Assembly (NCBI GenBank): GCA_036897485.1
Contig: JAYMTF010001070.1
Coordinates: 1 to 26,595 of the forward strand
DNA from: Pelargonium nanum
Lineage: Eukaryota > Streptophyta > Magnoliopsida > Geraniales > Geraniaceae
Reading direction: 5' to 3'
DNA length: 26,595 nt
Of this stretch, positions 11,165 through 21,713 are shown in pieces. Made by a program: the position numbers and the translations under genes. Position 1 is the stretch's first letter. Each line of letters starts with the position of its first letter. The notes under the pieces are model-generated. The model saw only the letters and a program-made list of their open reading frames with translations. It was not told the origin of the DNA and made no database searches.

Positions 11165-12760
11165 AGTCACAAGAAAAACCCAACTTATATTTACAATAAA
11201 TATCAACCAAATTTCCAATTTCAATCCAAATTAATGTTTTAAGAGTGAAAATGGCTGGATTCATCTCCTAATATATTATACTATGTTCGCAATCAATGCA
11301 CATAAAAGTTTAACTGTGACTAAATATCGAGTATGAATGGTCTCACCGTAAAATGAATGAGAGTTCTTTGTGGTTTATACCGAAAAAATTGAGAGTTTAT
11401 TTTAAGTATTTTTCATTCAAAAATATAATTTTCAATCGTGATTATGCTCATTTATGTAGATGATACAAAGTGATTTGTAACAAATTTATATCATATAATT
11501 ACACACGGTAAACTTATTGTGACAATAGAATCTAATACAATTATAAAAGATTTTGACAATTTAGCAATAAATTTTGATTTCGACTTTTGTATAAGTAAAA
11601 TCACCTAAAAGAAGTCACAACTTTTAATGATTGATTTAATATCTCGAAGAAGAACTTATGTGAGTGTGACGGTTTGTTGAATTATAAGAAAAAACCAACA
11701 TATATTTACAACAAACATCAACCTAGTTTCCAATTTTGAGCAAAATTAATGTTTCTTATTTATTTACTTAAAAAAGTTGAAAATGACTTCATTCATACCA
11801 TCTACTACATACTTGTTCTACTATACATAATTCATTGTATATAATAGCTTATTTTAAGTAATTTTATTCTAATTAAAATTGGTTTAATGGTAACCATTAA
11901 TTCAAAACATTAATATGCAAGAGACATAAACAGAATAATTTGTAACAAATTTTTATAATATTAATCAACTTATTGTGACAAATAAAAACTAATATGACAA
12001 AAGCTAGACTCCGTGATATTTAAATGAAAATTTTACTTTAAAATATTAAAATATATCGATAATTAATTATGCGACTGAGACAGAGGTTGACCATAGAAAT
12101 AAAAGCTCATCATTTTTTACAACAAATATCAACCTAATTTCCAATTTTAAGCCAAGTTAATAATTTTACAAATGAAAATGCCTTGATTCATGTCATCTTA
12201 CCATATACCTATTATGTTATATATCATGTTCATTGCATATAAAAGTTTATTTTAAGTACATTTTGTTTTTAAACGCGTTTTACAATAACAGTTAGAACGC
12301 CACTATAGATATATACGATACATACAAAAATGATATATACATAATAAATTTTTATTATTTCTGTTAAACTCGTTGTGATAAACTAAACTTATATGTCTGC
12401 AAGAGTTTTTAATATTTTAAATAATAAATCTCGATTTCAACTTCTATATATGTAAAATAACTCTAAATGAATTGATAATATGAGTGAGGATTCATGAATC
12501 ATAAGAACAATCCAATGTATATATACAATAAATACAAGCATAATTTCCAATTTTAATCCAATTTAATGTTTTTAAATATGAAAATGACTTGATTCATATT
12601 ACTTAGCACATGTCTATGTAATATCAATCTAATTTTCAATTTTAAGCCAAATCAATTGTTTTGAAATTGAAAATGACTATGTTCATATCATCTAGTACAT
12701 ACCTATTACATAATACATTGTATATAAAAGTTTATTTAAAGTAACTTATTATGTGGTTGA
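11165..12760. repeat. Array of decayed long tandem repeats, about 405-515 bp units
   Basis: A landmark CAACCTAATTTCCAATTTTA with an upstream TATATTTACAA(T/C)AAA and a downstream GAAAATGACTTGATTCAT recurs with starts near 11204, 11719, 12130, 12535 and 12625. Spacings are 515, 411, 405 and 90 bases. Most copies also carry a TGTATATAAAAGTTTATTTTAAGTA-like end. The array has no coding content and could be a decayed satellite or the inside of an unknown element. Confidence 0.75.
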
Positions 12761-12949
12761 ATTCACAGTTACGCCGTCACCGTAAAACATACGAGATATT
12801 CATAAAATAGTAAGTAACGATACATTTTTTTCACAACTACACATAATCGGTTTACCGTGTCAAGTCATATTTTATTGTGTTTAACATTATATCAACAAGT
12901 TAGTTATGATGGTTCTATAACGGACAATTTAGATCCAAATTGGTGGTTA

Positions 12950-13371
12950 TTCAATTCCAGCTCAAAGAGAATTGGATCACACATAATAAACCATACCAAT
13001 TTTGGAGACTGATCGATCTGAATTATTTGAAACCGATTGCGGCCGAATCAAACCAAAAAATCTTGCACGACTTTACACATTTTACACTAAAATCCAAAAT
13101 CCGACCCAATCAACATCTCTAAACCCGAACTGACGCAAACAAGTTAGAACTTGACAACCGACCGATACCGGTCCAAATTGAATTGGATTACACATAATAA
13201 GCCATATCAACTTTGGAGATGAGTAGGTCTGGATTATCAAAAACCGATCGCGACCAAACCAGACCAAAAAACCTTATACGAGTCTACACATTTTACACTA
13301 AAATCCAAAATTTGACCCGATCAACATCTCGAAACTCGAATTGACGCAAACAAGTTAGACCTCACAACCGA
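12950..13371. repeat. Two-copy tandem duplication, 211-bp unit
   Basis: GAATTGGAT(C/T)ACACATAATAA recurs at 12969 and 13180, and ACACATTTTACACTAAAATC at 13075 and 13286, both exactly 211 bases apart. The copies also share GACGCAAACAAGTTAGA and ACAACCGACC ends. The sequence is rich in CCGA/ACCGG motifs and noncoding. Confidence 0.88.
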
Positions 13372-13652
13372 CCACGAAAAAACCCAACTCGAAATAGAGC
13401 CGAAACCCGAACCGTCAACTCTATCAATCACATCTTAGGATTTTTAAAAAATCAACGTGGGCCCCACATGATCTATGGCTAAGAAAAAGAATCAACGGCT
13501 GTGAATGAGCAGTGACCTAAAACCAAAAAGGGCTAAGAAAAAACAGAGAACTCCCATTTCAGTCCCAAAAAAAAAATCTTCAAAAGCAGAGTATTTATTT
13601 TAGGAAGAAATCGAAGAAAAAAACAGAAACAACTTGAAATTCTGTATCGTTC

Positions 13653-13820
13653 TCTGTATATAATCATCTTCGTCGTCACAACACACACTCTCTCAGAATC
13701 CAAATTCGTAGTTTCAGTGGTCGCTTTTAGCTATAAATACAGAGCTCATTTCTGGGTCCAATTCGCCATTTTTCGATTACCCAAAACCTTGTGTGTTTGT
13801 TTGTGGGTTCAGTCTCAAAA
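13653..13820 (+). promoter_or_regulatory. Promoter and leader of the membrane-anchored protein gene
   Basis: A strong plant-type CTATAAATAC TATA motif lies at 13731-13740, about 80 bases before the ATG, suggesting a start near 13765 and a short leader of about 55 bases without an upstream ATG. A second candidate, TGTATATAAT (13655-13664), would give a longer leader rich in ACACACTCTCTC. Confidence 0.5.
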
Positions 13821-16800
13821 ATGTTCTCGATAATCTTCTGCTTCTTCTCCTTGTTCCTCTCTCTCTCCTCCTTCTGCTTCGTCTCGTTTTATCTGTACAA
13901 AAAGAGGCTCCTTTTGAAAACAGAGCTGGAGCGCGAATTGGCCCGGCCGGACCCATCGGCGCTGAAGCAATCTCTGGCGAGGATTGTGGACAGGACTCGC
14001 GAGGAATGCGAGAAGAGCCGGACCCAATTGACGCATTCGCTGCTTCTGGAGATCTTGCCTCCCGATTCCCCGGAATGGGCGTCGCTGCTCGGTCGCGACG
14101 AGGTGGATTTGGGTGGCTCCGGCGGCGGAGACGGTGGTGGTGGGGGGGATTCTGGGGTTGGGGAGGATCAGGGGGTGAAGAAGAAGAAACGGAGAGCGAA
14201 GAAGAAGAAGACGAATTCGGGTCAAGGTGGAGATGGGTCGGGTTTGGAGTCGGTTCCTCGGGTCAAGGAGGAGCTGGTGTGTTTGTACCCGTTTACGTCG
14301 TCGAGTAGTGCGACGCAGAGGAAGATTAAGCAGCAGTATGATCAGCTGGTGAAGTGTCATGAATCCACCAAAGGATTGACTCTTGCTCAGGTAATTCTTG
14401 ATGCTTTTAGCTGAATTTGTTGTTTGTTTATTTTTTGTTGTGCTTGAGTTTTTGATTGTTTGTGTTGTGTGTGTGTTTGTTTGATGGCATTTGCTTTGTG
14501 GGTTCTCGTAAAGTTGGTATTTTTGTGGTTAGTTTTTTTGTTTGAAGGGTAGCAAATGGTGATCAGTGATTGTTCTTACCTTGAAAATTGAATTATGGTC
14601 TGTTCGGACACCTTGATGCTTTTAGCTGAATTTCTTGTTTGTTTATTTTTTGGTGTGCTTGAGTTTTTGATTGTTTCTGTTGTGTGTTTGTTTGTTTGAT
14701 GGCATTTGGTTAGTGGGTTCTTGTAAAGTTTGGTATTTTTGTGGTTATTTTCTTAGTTTGAATGGTAGCAAATGGTGATCAATGATTCTTCTAACATTGA
14801 AAATGAATAATTGTTTGTTAAGACACCTTTGAAAAAATCCGTCTCTGGCGATTTAGAGCTTTGTCAGTTCAGATGATTATTATCTCGGTTTGTGTTGTGT
14901 TGTGTTGTGTGTGTTTGATGGCATTTGCTTTGTGGGTTCTCGTAAAGTTGGTATTTTTGTGGTTAGTTTTTTTTTTTTTAGTTTTAAGTGAAGCAAATGA
15001 TGAGCAGTCATTGTTCTTACCTTGAAAATTGAATTATGGTCTGTTAAGACACCTTCGAGAGAAACAGTCTCTGGTGATGTAGAGCTTTGTCGGTTAAGAT
15101 GATTATTATCTCGGTTCAATAACAGGCGAGTCAATTTGTGTCTATGCGCATGGATGCTAGCTTGGGCACTGAATAAATTACCACAAAAATGAAGCAATCC
15201 GTTTCTCGTGGTATAAGTTTAATCAGTTCAGTCGTCCGTTGTGAAAATCGGTCTGTTAAGGTTTGAAAGAATAAAGTTTTATTAGCTTTGAGATTCTTCA
15301 GTTTGGATGATTATTATTATCTTACTTTAAGGAATTTAGGGTTCAATGGTATGAGAGATACTTTGTTGTCGTTTTTTATGGCATTTACTATGTGGGTTCT
15401 TGTAAAGTTGGTATTTTTGCGGTTAGATTTTAAGTTTAAAGGGTAGCAAATGATGATCAATGATTGTTCTAACCTTGAAAATTGAATTAGGATTGAAGTT
15501 GGGTATGTTAAGACACCTGCGAAAGAAACAGTCCCTAGCGATTTAGAGACTGTTGGTTAAGATGATTATTATCTCGGTTTGGGGAACTTAGGGTTCAATA
15601 ATAGCCGAGTCAATTTGTTTCTATGTGTAAGGATATTAGCTAGCCATTTCTCATAGGATTAGTTTACTCAGTTCGGCCGTTATAAAATTTGGTATGTTAA
15701 TACACCTTCGAAAGAAGCATGTTTTATTAGTTTAGAGATTTTTCAGTTCAGGTGATTATTATCTTCGTTTTAGGAATTCAGGGTTCAATGATAGGAGAGA
15801 TAATTTGTTTGAAAGGTCATTGGTCAACGAAGGTGGTTCTAGGCGCAAGGGTACTAGCATGAATAGTGGTCTCATTTTGAATAAATTACTGTAAAAATGA
15901 AGCAAGCTATTTCTTTTGGTGTTTGCTTGATGTGTAAGGACTAGGGAAGCTCTTGAGGCTATATATTATAGGGTCTGTATCTTATTACATAATCAACTTT
16001 GTCTTGTTGCCCTAGGTTAGCTGGCAATAGTTGCTTTGCTTCTTTTGTGCTTGAAGTTTTCTTGGAAATGAGATCTCCAAATTTTGGAAATGACTTTCTA
16101 GGGTTGCTTATGGAAATACGAAGACAAACGCTTATTTTGCCTGGGTTGGGTATTTGGTAGGTAATAGGAGAAATCTGGTTACGGCAACCTTACGCGAGTT
16201 TCTTGGAATGAGATAATAAGTGGTTGCATAGTTCCCTCCGAGACCATCGCCCACCTGTGAATGTTCATCTAATCGAAAACTAGTTTTTGTATTATGTATT
16301 AAATGAATTTTTTCTTTAGGGTTTTACATATTTGGATTACGCATACAGTTTTAAGTCCTTTCCTGCTCAAAGAACTGTATCCCTGAAAATACTAGCAGCC
16401 AAGCTACTGAAGTTGGCCGGTGTTTGAATAATTGTATCAAAGGCTAAGGTTGTTTATAGCCATCGGAGTGCTTGGAAAAACTTGGGGGTTAATACAAATC
16501 TTAAATAACAAAGAGTGGCTATTATGAGCCATTAGATGTTTGTTTGTATCTGTGTGTGTGTGTATTGTTCGGCGCAATTTAACATGTTAGTCTTGATTTA
16601 ACTTTGTTATTAATTCATGCAAACTCATTTTACGTTGAGATCCATGCTACATAACATCATAGTTGGTAACTAAAGACCGTTTCCATAATTATTAGTTATG
16701 ATCTAAATATTACGATTTTGGGTGGAACCCATCATTGCACTTATTTTTACCTCGTAACCGCTTTATTTCTTTTACTTGGGAGTAAATGTTTATTGATTAT

Positions 16801-18592
16801 TTTTCCTTTTGAGTCGTCTATCATAGTTTCCTTGCTCGCATAATTACTATTGAAGCTGATGTTCTTTGTCATTTCTCATTTTTTTTAGCATGAAAAATGA
16901 ACCCTACGTATTTTTAGGTTTTAACCGTCATTTAGACTTTGACAAAACGATTGTAGGATTTTTGTTTTTGTATATCTTAGCCGCTCACATCTTAAAAGTT
17001 GTAAGTTATTGCAATTGAAACTATGAAATGCTATATATTGTCAGAATTGTTTAATAGGGTAATCACTCATCATCGTCTTTTTTCATACAGGTTGGCCAGT
17101 TCGCTAATTGCTTGATTGAGGCTAAAAATGAGCTAAAGCAAAAGTACGTTCTGATTTCATACCCAAGAAAATTACCGTGTCCTTTTCTTTTTTCTCATCG
17201 TTTTAGTAAATTTGGAAGAACTATGAAGGAGTGTTCTTCATTGGTTCCAGTCCTTAGGTGTATGCGGCTTCGGCTTGCTCACTCAACACATGTGAAGTGA
17301 TTCCGTTATCTACTATTCATATTGTTTATAAATTCTTCTTTTCCTGTTTATCTCAAAATTAAACCGTTTTGGGCTTTCCAAGACAGTTTCTTCACCAATT
17401 TCTCATTTATGAATATCAGTAGCACAGCATCTTAATCGTTACTTTTGGTTGTGACTTTCGAAATCTTCATTTGCTAATGCAGGTCCGACGCCATCCAACG
17501 GAAGTACACAATAACAAAGGCTCTCCTTAACAAGGCAGATAGATCTTCGTTTGACCGCCTTCGCCAGCAGGTGGGTCGTAGAACCAAGTTACAGAATAAG
17601 GCATGTGGTTTGAAGTATTTTTATTTTGTTTTTATCTTTCTTATTCAAGAATTTTCTTTTTCGTATTTTTGTTAGCTCGGCAAGTTGATTATTGCATTTG
17701 ATTTTTGTAGATATACCGGCTAGAACTGGAACAAAAGAGATTAGAGGACGACACATTTGTTTATAATTGGCTCCAACAGCAGCTTAAACTCTCTCCCGCA
17801 TACAAGAAGGTATGATCCAATAAAATGATTATTGTTGGTCTGTTTTTTTTTTGATCAACAATTGTTGGTCTGTTTTTAGATTTCGTCTTAAGTTGTGGTT
17901 TTGGTAGAATTACACACAAGATATCGAAAGCTACATGATATGGTAAAATTGAGACATGAGATTCATAAATAAATTCCTTATCTGACGTAAGATAGCAACG
18001 GTGTCTCTTTATGGAGTTGTATAGGCAACGCAACTTCCATTTACGATAGATTTGCTCTCTAGTATCTCCTTAGTAGCGTTTGAATTAGTTATTCTGTTTG
18101 GAAGGGCATGAAGAATGAGAATGAGATTCTCATTTTCAATGTTGAATATGGATTTGGAAGGCTTTACTTTTACAGTGTTTGGTTACAGAGGAGGGTGAGT
18201 CGTGGGGCAACGGTGAGGTTGCTGCCTTGTGACCTTGAGATCACGGGTTCAAGTTAAGAAAACATTTTTGTAAAACAGGGGTTATATTGCATACGACAAT
18301 GACCCTAGCCAAACCTGACAGTGGTGGGAGTCTCGTGTATTGGGTTTCCCGTTTTTGGTTAGAGAGGATACTACAGGGTGAAGAAGTTGGATTAACATCT
18401 CTCTCTCTCTCTCTCACACACACACACGCGTATGTATGCACGTTGTCTCAAAGAAACATAACTTTTTCTCTTGCTCGATCTTGTATACTCTCTGCAAACC
18501 AACAAAAGAACCGTTTGAGTTGTCTTTTTCCTTCTAGCATTTATCAAACCGTAAGGCAATAGTGTCTTGTTGATTCTTATTTGATCAAATCT

Positions 18593-18628
<36 letters not shown>

Positions 18629-18885
18629 CAGATGCTTGAAATCGGTGCTGACATGGAGTTGAAGGCCAAAAATAGCGAGCTTACAGAAAGTACAGATACC
18701 GAGTATGATGACATCTCATTCGAAGAACTATTAGCTAGGGAAAAGAAGGATTCGTTTTGGTAAGTCTCCAATCTTACACGCCTTGTATCCACTATATTTA
18801 CAGAATCGGCACTCACTAAGGAAACTTATTTTGCAAACCGTGTTACAGGTTGAAAAACGGGAGGCGAAGATCATGCTCAAGCTGA
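13821..18885 (+). CDS. Uncharacterised plant protein with N-terminal membrane anchor and coiled-coil-like C-terminus, 6 exons
   Basis: Exons: 13821-14390, 17091-17143, 17483-17570, 17711-17809, 18632-18759, 18849-18885. All introns are GT-AG and the frame is continuous over 324 residues. Residues 1-26 form one very hydrophobic segment (IIFCFFSLFLSLSSFCFVSF) followed by YKKR, which looks like a signal anchor. About 98-115 is glycine-rich and 120-130 is a Lys/Arg cluster (KKKKRRAKKKK), a possible nuclear or acidic-phospholipid binding patch. Exons 2-5 (about 191-290) are charged and heptad-like (ALLNKADRSSFDRLRQQ, IYRLELEQKRLEDD). An acidic stretch, TEYDDISFEELL, precedes the basic end WLKNGRRRSCSS. 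I do not recognise a named domain or function. The start is the first ATG after the TATA box, with no upstream in-frame alternative. Confidence 0.82.
14400..15820 (+). repeat. Degenerate tandem repeats filling intron 1 of the membrane-anchored protein gene
   Basis: GATGCTTTTAGCTGAATTT occurs at 14400 and 14615, and GATGGCATTTG at 14483, 14698 and 14917, so the first units are about 215-219 bases. A larger unit of about 460 bases then repeats: the ATGGCATTT block at 14917 recurs at 15377, and both copies continue through ACCTTGAAAATTGAATTA, AAGACACCT, AGATGATTATTATCTCGGTT and GAGTCAATTTGT. The first unit begins nine bases after the splice donor at 14391. Confidence 0.85.
15821..17090 (+). other. 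Rest of intron 1, no element recognised
   Basis: The intron 14391-17090 is 2.7 kb, by far the longest in the window. This distal part holds no coding frame or clear transposon. A short (GT)n run lies near 16550-16563. The acceptor is preceded by a TTTTTTCATACAG tract. Confidence 0.45.
18178..18368 (+). mobile_element. Au-like SINE with 15-bp target-site duplication in intron 4
   Basis: The body, 18193-18353, starts with GTGGGGCAACGGTGAGGTTG (box A region), carries GATCACGGGTTCAAGTT (box B, about 18240-18256), then AAAACAGGGGTTATATTGCA, CAATGACCCTAGCC and GGGAGTCTCGTGTATTGGG, as in the Au family. The flanks TTTGGTTACAGAGGA (18178-18192) and TTTGGTTAGAGAGGA (18354-18368) differ at one position. 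It lies in sense orientation within intron 17810-18631. Confidence 0.88.
18399..18427. repeat. (CT)n(CA)n compound microsatellite
   Basis: About eight CT units run directly into about seven CA units some 30 bases downstream of the SINE target duplication, in the same intron. Confidence 0.9.
18597..18625 (+). repeat. (CT)n microsatellite forming the polypyrimidine tract of intron 4
   Basis: A 29-base uninterrupted CT run ends six bases before the AG acceptor at 18630-18631 that starts exon 5. It is the polypyrimidine tract of that splice site, so repeat length would change the acceptor context. Confidence 0.9.
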
Positions 18886-19240
18886 TGACATGCCAGTTTT
18901 GCCAGACTATACTCATGGATTCGCATAAACAAATGTACGTCCAATACCCAAAACTTCTCGCACCATAGCAGGAAATTTTTCGGGCTGCTTGTGCGCGTTT
19001 TCTTTGGGTTTTGTTGTTGAACAATATGATTGGGCGTGACAGTGATTTTAGTTTCTTTATTATGCTATAAAGAATTTTGGGTTTTGCAAGTTATCAACTT
19101 TGCTATACAAAAGATGAAACTTTGAATATGCTTTCAAGTCTCTTATGTGCTTTATGATTCTCTTTTTGGTATGGTTTTGGTTATTGAAGTGAGATCTTAA
19201 ATGGTCTTGATTGTGTCTGGATTTGAACGTTCATGCATCA

Positions 19241-19572
19241 TGATTGGGTTTGGACCGGAAATTTGAACCCGACTAGACTTGATCGGACCGGTCCATACCG
19301 AGTAGGTTATGTCCGCTCTTGGTTCAAACTCGGTCCATACTGATTTTTTGAAATTTTACTTTATATTTTTTGAAATTGTGAATTCATTCCCTTATAAAAT
19401 GTGAATTATGATTGGGTTTGGACCGGAAATATGAACCATACTAGACTTGATCGGACCGGTCCATACCGAGTAGGTTTTGTCAGCTCTTGGTCCAAATTCG
19501 GTCCATACTAATTTTTTAAAATTTTACTTTAATTGTTTATTAAATTATGAATTCATTCCCTTATAAAATGTA
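19241..19572. repeat. Two-copy tandem duplication, 168-bp unit
   Basis: TGATTGGGTTTGGACCGGAA starts at 19241 and 19409. Both copies continue with CTAGACTTGATCGGACCGGT, CCATACCGAGTAGGTT and a shared end CATTCCCTTATAAAATGT. Divergence is low, so the duplication looks recent. It carries the palindrome GGACCGGTCC in each copy. Confidence 0.92.
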
Positions 19573-20040
19573 TTATATGTATATTTATTGCTTTTGGTAT
19601 AATCTACTTTATTATAAGTTTTTCTTCAATTTTTTTTCTTTTAAATACTTTTTTTTATTTAATTGGATTTTAGTTCGTTCAGTCTGGTCTTGATCAGGTC
19701 AAATCATTTTCAATCCGGTTTGGACTCGGACCGAACTTTGACAAGGGTTGTCTAAATTTCACCTGATCTAGTGACCCGAATTTAATTTGGTTATTGTTGC
19801 GGTCCTTTTAATTGTAAGCGGGTTGGGCTTGACCTATCTTTTAAAAAAAATGATATAATTTTTTTTTTGAAAACGATATAAATCTCTTTAATTAATTATT
19901 TTATCACTATACAATTTTAATTTTTTGTTACTACTTTCTATAAAATGTATTATATCTTTACTAATATAACTAGTATTTTAGCCCAGCGATGATTTAGATA
20001 ATTATTAGATTTTGTATTATTTTTATTAAAGAAACCCAAT
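19573..20040. other. AT-rich repeat-derived DNA, no gene seen
   Basis: GGTTTGGACTCGGACCG-type words near 19720 resemble the 168-bp duplication upstream, so this is probably the same element family continued and decayed. No coding frame was found. Confidence 0.35.
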
Positions 20041-20048
20041 TTTATTAA

Positions 20049-20280
20049 TTAACAGCTAACATCCTTTATCAACACATCATCTAACAAAATAGGTCCAACC
20101 GGCCCTAACCAACCTACCACCCCATCGACCGCTACTCTTGATCGAGCCAAACTATGAGCCACACTATTCAAAGATCACCTAGCGAACACAAAAATCAACT
20201 TACTGAAACTGAGATGATATGATATGGACACGATGTCCTGATCAATTAGATTCAAGGCAATGGAATAACCCTCCCCTCCG
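20049..20280 (-). mobile_element. Fragment of a LINE-type RNase H domain, C-terminal end
   Basis: Reading leftwards from about 20215 on the minus strand gives FSKLIFVFAR, an in-frame TGA, SLNSVAHSLARSRVAVDG, VVGWLGPVGPILLDD and a stop at 20051-20049. The NSVAHSLAR motif, with a preceding FVFAR and a following W..P.P, is the usual C-terminal end of the RNase H (RVT_3) region of plant L1-type LINEs. One internal stop and the lack of upstream domains show a dead, truncated copy. Confidence 0.62.
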
Positions 20281-21250
20281 GTGACCATTGTAATGACTCC
20301 ATTGTGATCCATTTTTGAGCCAATACTTATGGCGATTTTCTCCCAAAATGTCGGATTTAACCCTAATTGAGGCCATCACCCGGTGACTTCCTAATGTGCT
20401 GAAATTGAATGGCACGTATGACGACATCTCATAAAAATGACCACCTCAAATGTCGCGTAGCATAAACTAACGAGTTTGGATGTGCCATCTCAACAAAACA
20501 AAACCTTGAAGTTCACGTATTTAATTGATCAGAAAAGTAGTAGACATATCTACGTGAACATTTGATCAAACTTCACATGATAAATCGAGCGAATCTCAAT
20601 TAAAATTTGTTTGCTCTTGCATTATAATAAAGAATGTGTTTGAAATGGAGATTCACATTTAACTCATGTGAGACTTCCTCATTCAATATTTTCATTTTCA
20701 TTATTATTCAAGATTAATTCAACATTTGACAATGAAACATAAACAAATAGATAGTGACTAATGAAAATTTAAATTAATATATGAATAATGTACAAGTATA
20801 ATCAGAATTTCCATAACTACATTTTCATAACTCGTGCAATGCACAAGGCATAACTTAATTATAACGACAAAAAACACAATCATTAACATGGAAGTCGTAA
20901 GTTTTGTTACCGAAAAGGTAATTGTCTATCCTCCGACTTCATTTTCCTTCACTTGCTCTGTTACATGCACGGAACAATGAAAGCAATAATTAAAACATTC
21001 AAAAGCTAAAACTAGGCATTCAAATATCGGCAATAAACAGGTTTCCAAGAGTTAGAACAATAACTTAACTAATTCCAACAAAATCGTATGATAGCAAGTA
21101 AATCCCGAATGCTAAACTGTAGATTACATAGATAGTGCAGGCCATAGTTCACACAAGAGCTCAAAGACAATCTATAAACAGAATGGTTGTTGATGACCAA
21201 TTCTAGTCAGCATCCAAGCAAAAATGTGTCACTAAGTTGTAAATAATGAC
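20281..21250. other. Intergenic DNA, no gene recognised
   Basis: Part of 20281-20450 may extend the LINE remnant, but the frame is not convincing. The rest is AT-rich without clear repeats or coding potential. Confidence 0.4.
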
Positions 21251-21254
21251 CAAA

Positions 21255-21660
21255 CATATCAATAACAACAACAATCAATCTATTTCTCAAACAATGTTGG
21301 GTCGGCTGCGTGAATTATTCAGCAAAGTTCTTTAAGATCTTCTGCTCATATTCTCTTGCTCCACTTTCCTACCTAATGATATCTTCTCTATTGATCTAAG
21401 TGCTATATTTCCTTACTACTACTTTCAATATTAGCTTAGATATAAAGGAATTCTCTCATGCCTTGTGTTTCTAACAAGTTGTCTAATAATTGGCATCCTA
21501 TCCGGACTCCGGAAGCTTATAAATTTCTTTCATTTACTAAATTAATATAATTGAAGATGAAATCCAGTAAGAGTTTGGACAAATCCTTCTCTAAAGTTTC
21601 TAAAGTCCAAACCACCTTATAACCATTTTACTTGTTTTATCTTCGACTGAGGCTACCCAA
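21255..21660 (-). mobile_element. Possible 3' end of an RTE-type LINE
   Basis: On the minus strand the segment contains MVIRWFG followed by a stop (near 21630), similar to the RWFGHV motif near the end of RTE ORFs. It finishes with a CAGCCGACCCAACATTGTTTG block and a TTGTTGTTGTTATTG tail (21310-21262). The GGGTCGGCT...(AAC)n combination on the plus strand is a familiar plant RTE tail. The copy is degraded, and the assignment rests on remembered family features. Confidence 0.4.
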
Positions 21661-21713
21661 CTCTTTCTCAAACAACCTTATCCTTCTCTTTGAAGCCTGA
21701 TATTCAATGTAAT

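Noticed and set aside
11165-12760. CRISPR-like array
   Set aside because: The repeat units are hundreds of bases long and strongly diverged, there are no short identical repeats with spacers, and the genome is plant nuclear.
13815-14360. Long minus-strand frame opposite exon 1 of the membrane-anchored protein gene
   Set aside because: It mirrors the Lys/Gly/Ser-rich plus-strand exon and shows no independent domain; the plus-strand exon has proper splice joins.
17112-17300. Open frame running through exon 2 into intron 2 of the second gene
   Set aside because: It reads through the GT donor at 17144; the spliced frame continues correctly into exon 3.
18783-18968. 61-codon frame with a CQFC motif overlapping exon 6
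   Set aside because: Using it would need a different acceptor phase; the in-phase join gives a short basic tail that fits the preceding exon. Kept only as an isoform possibility.
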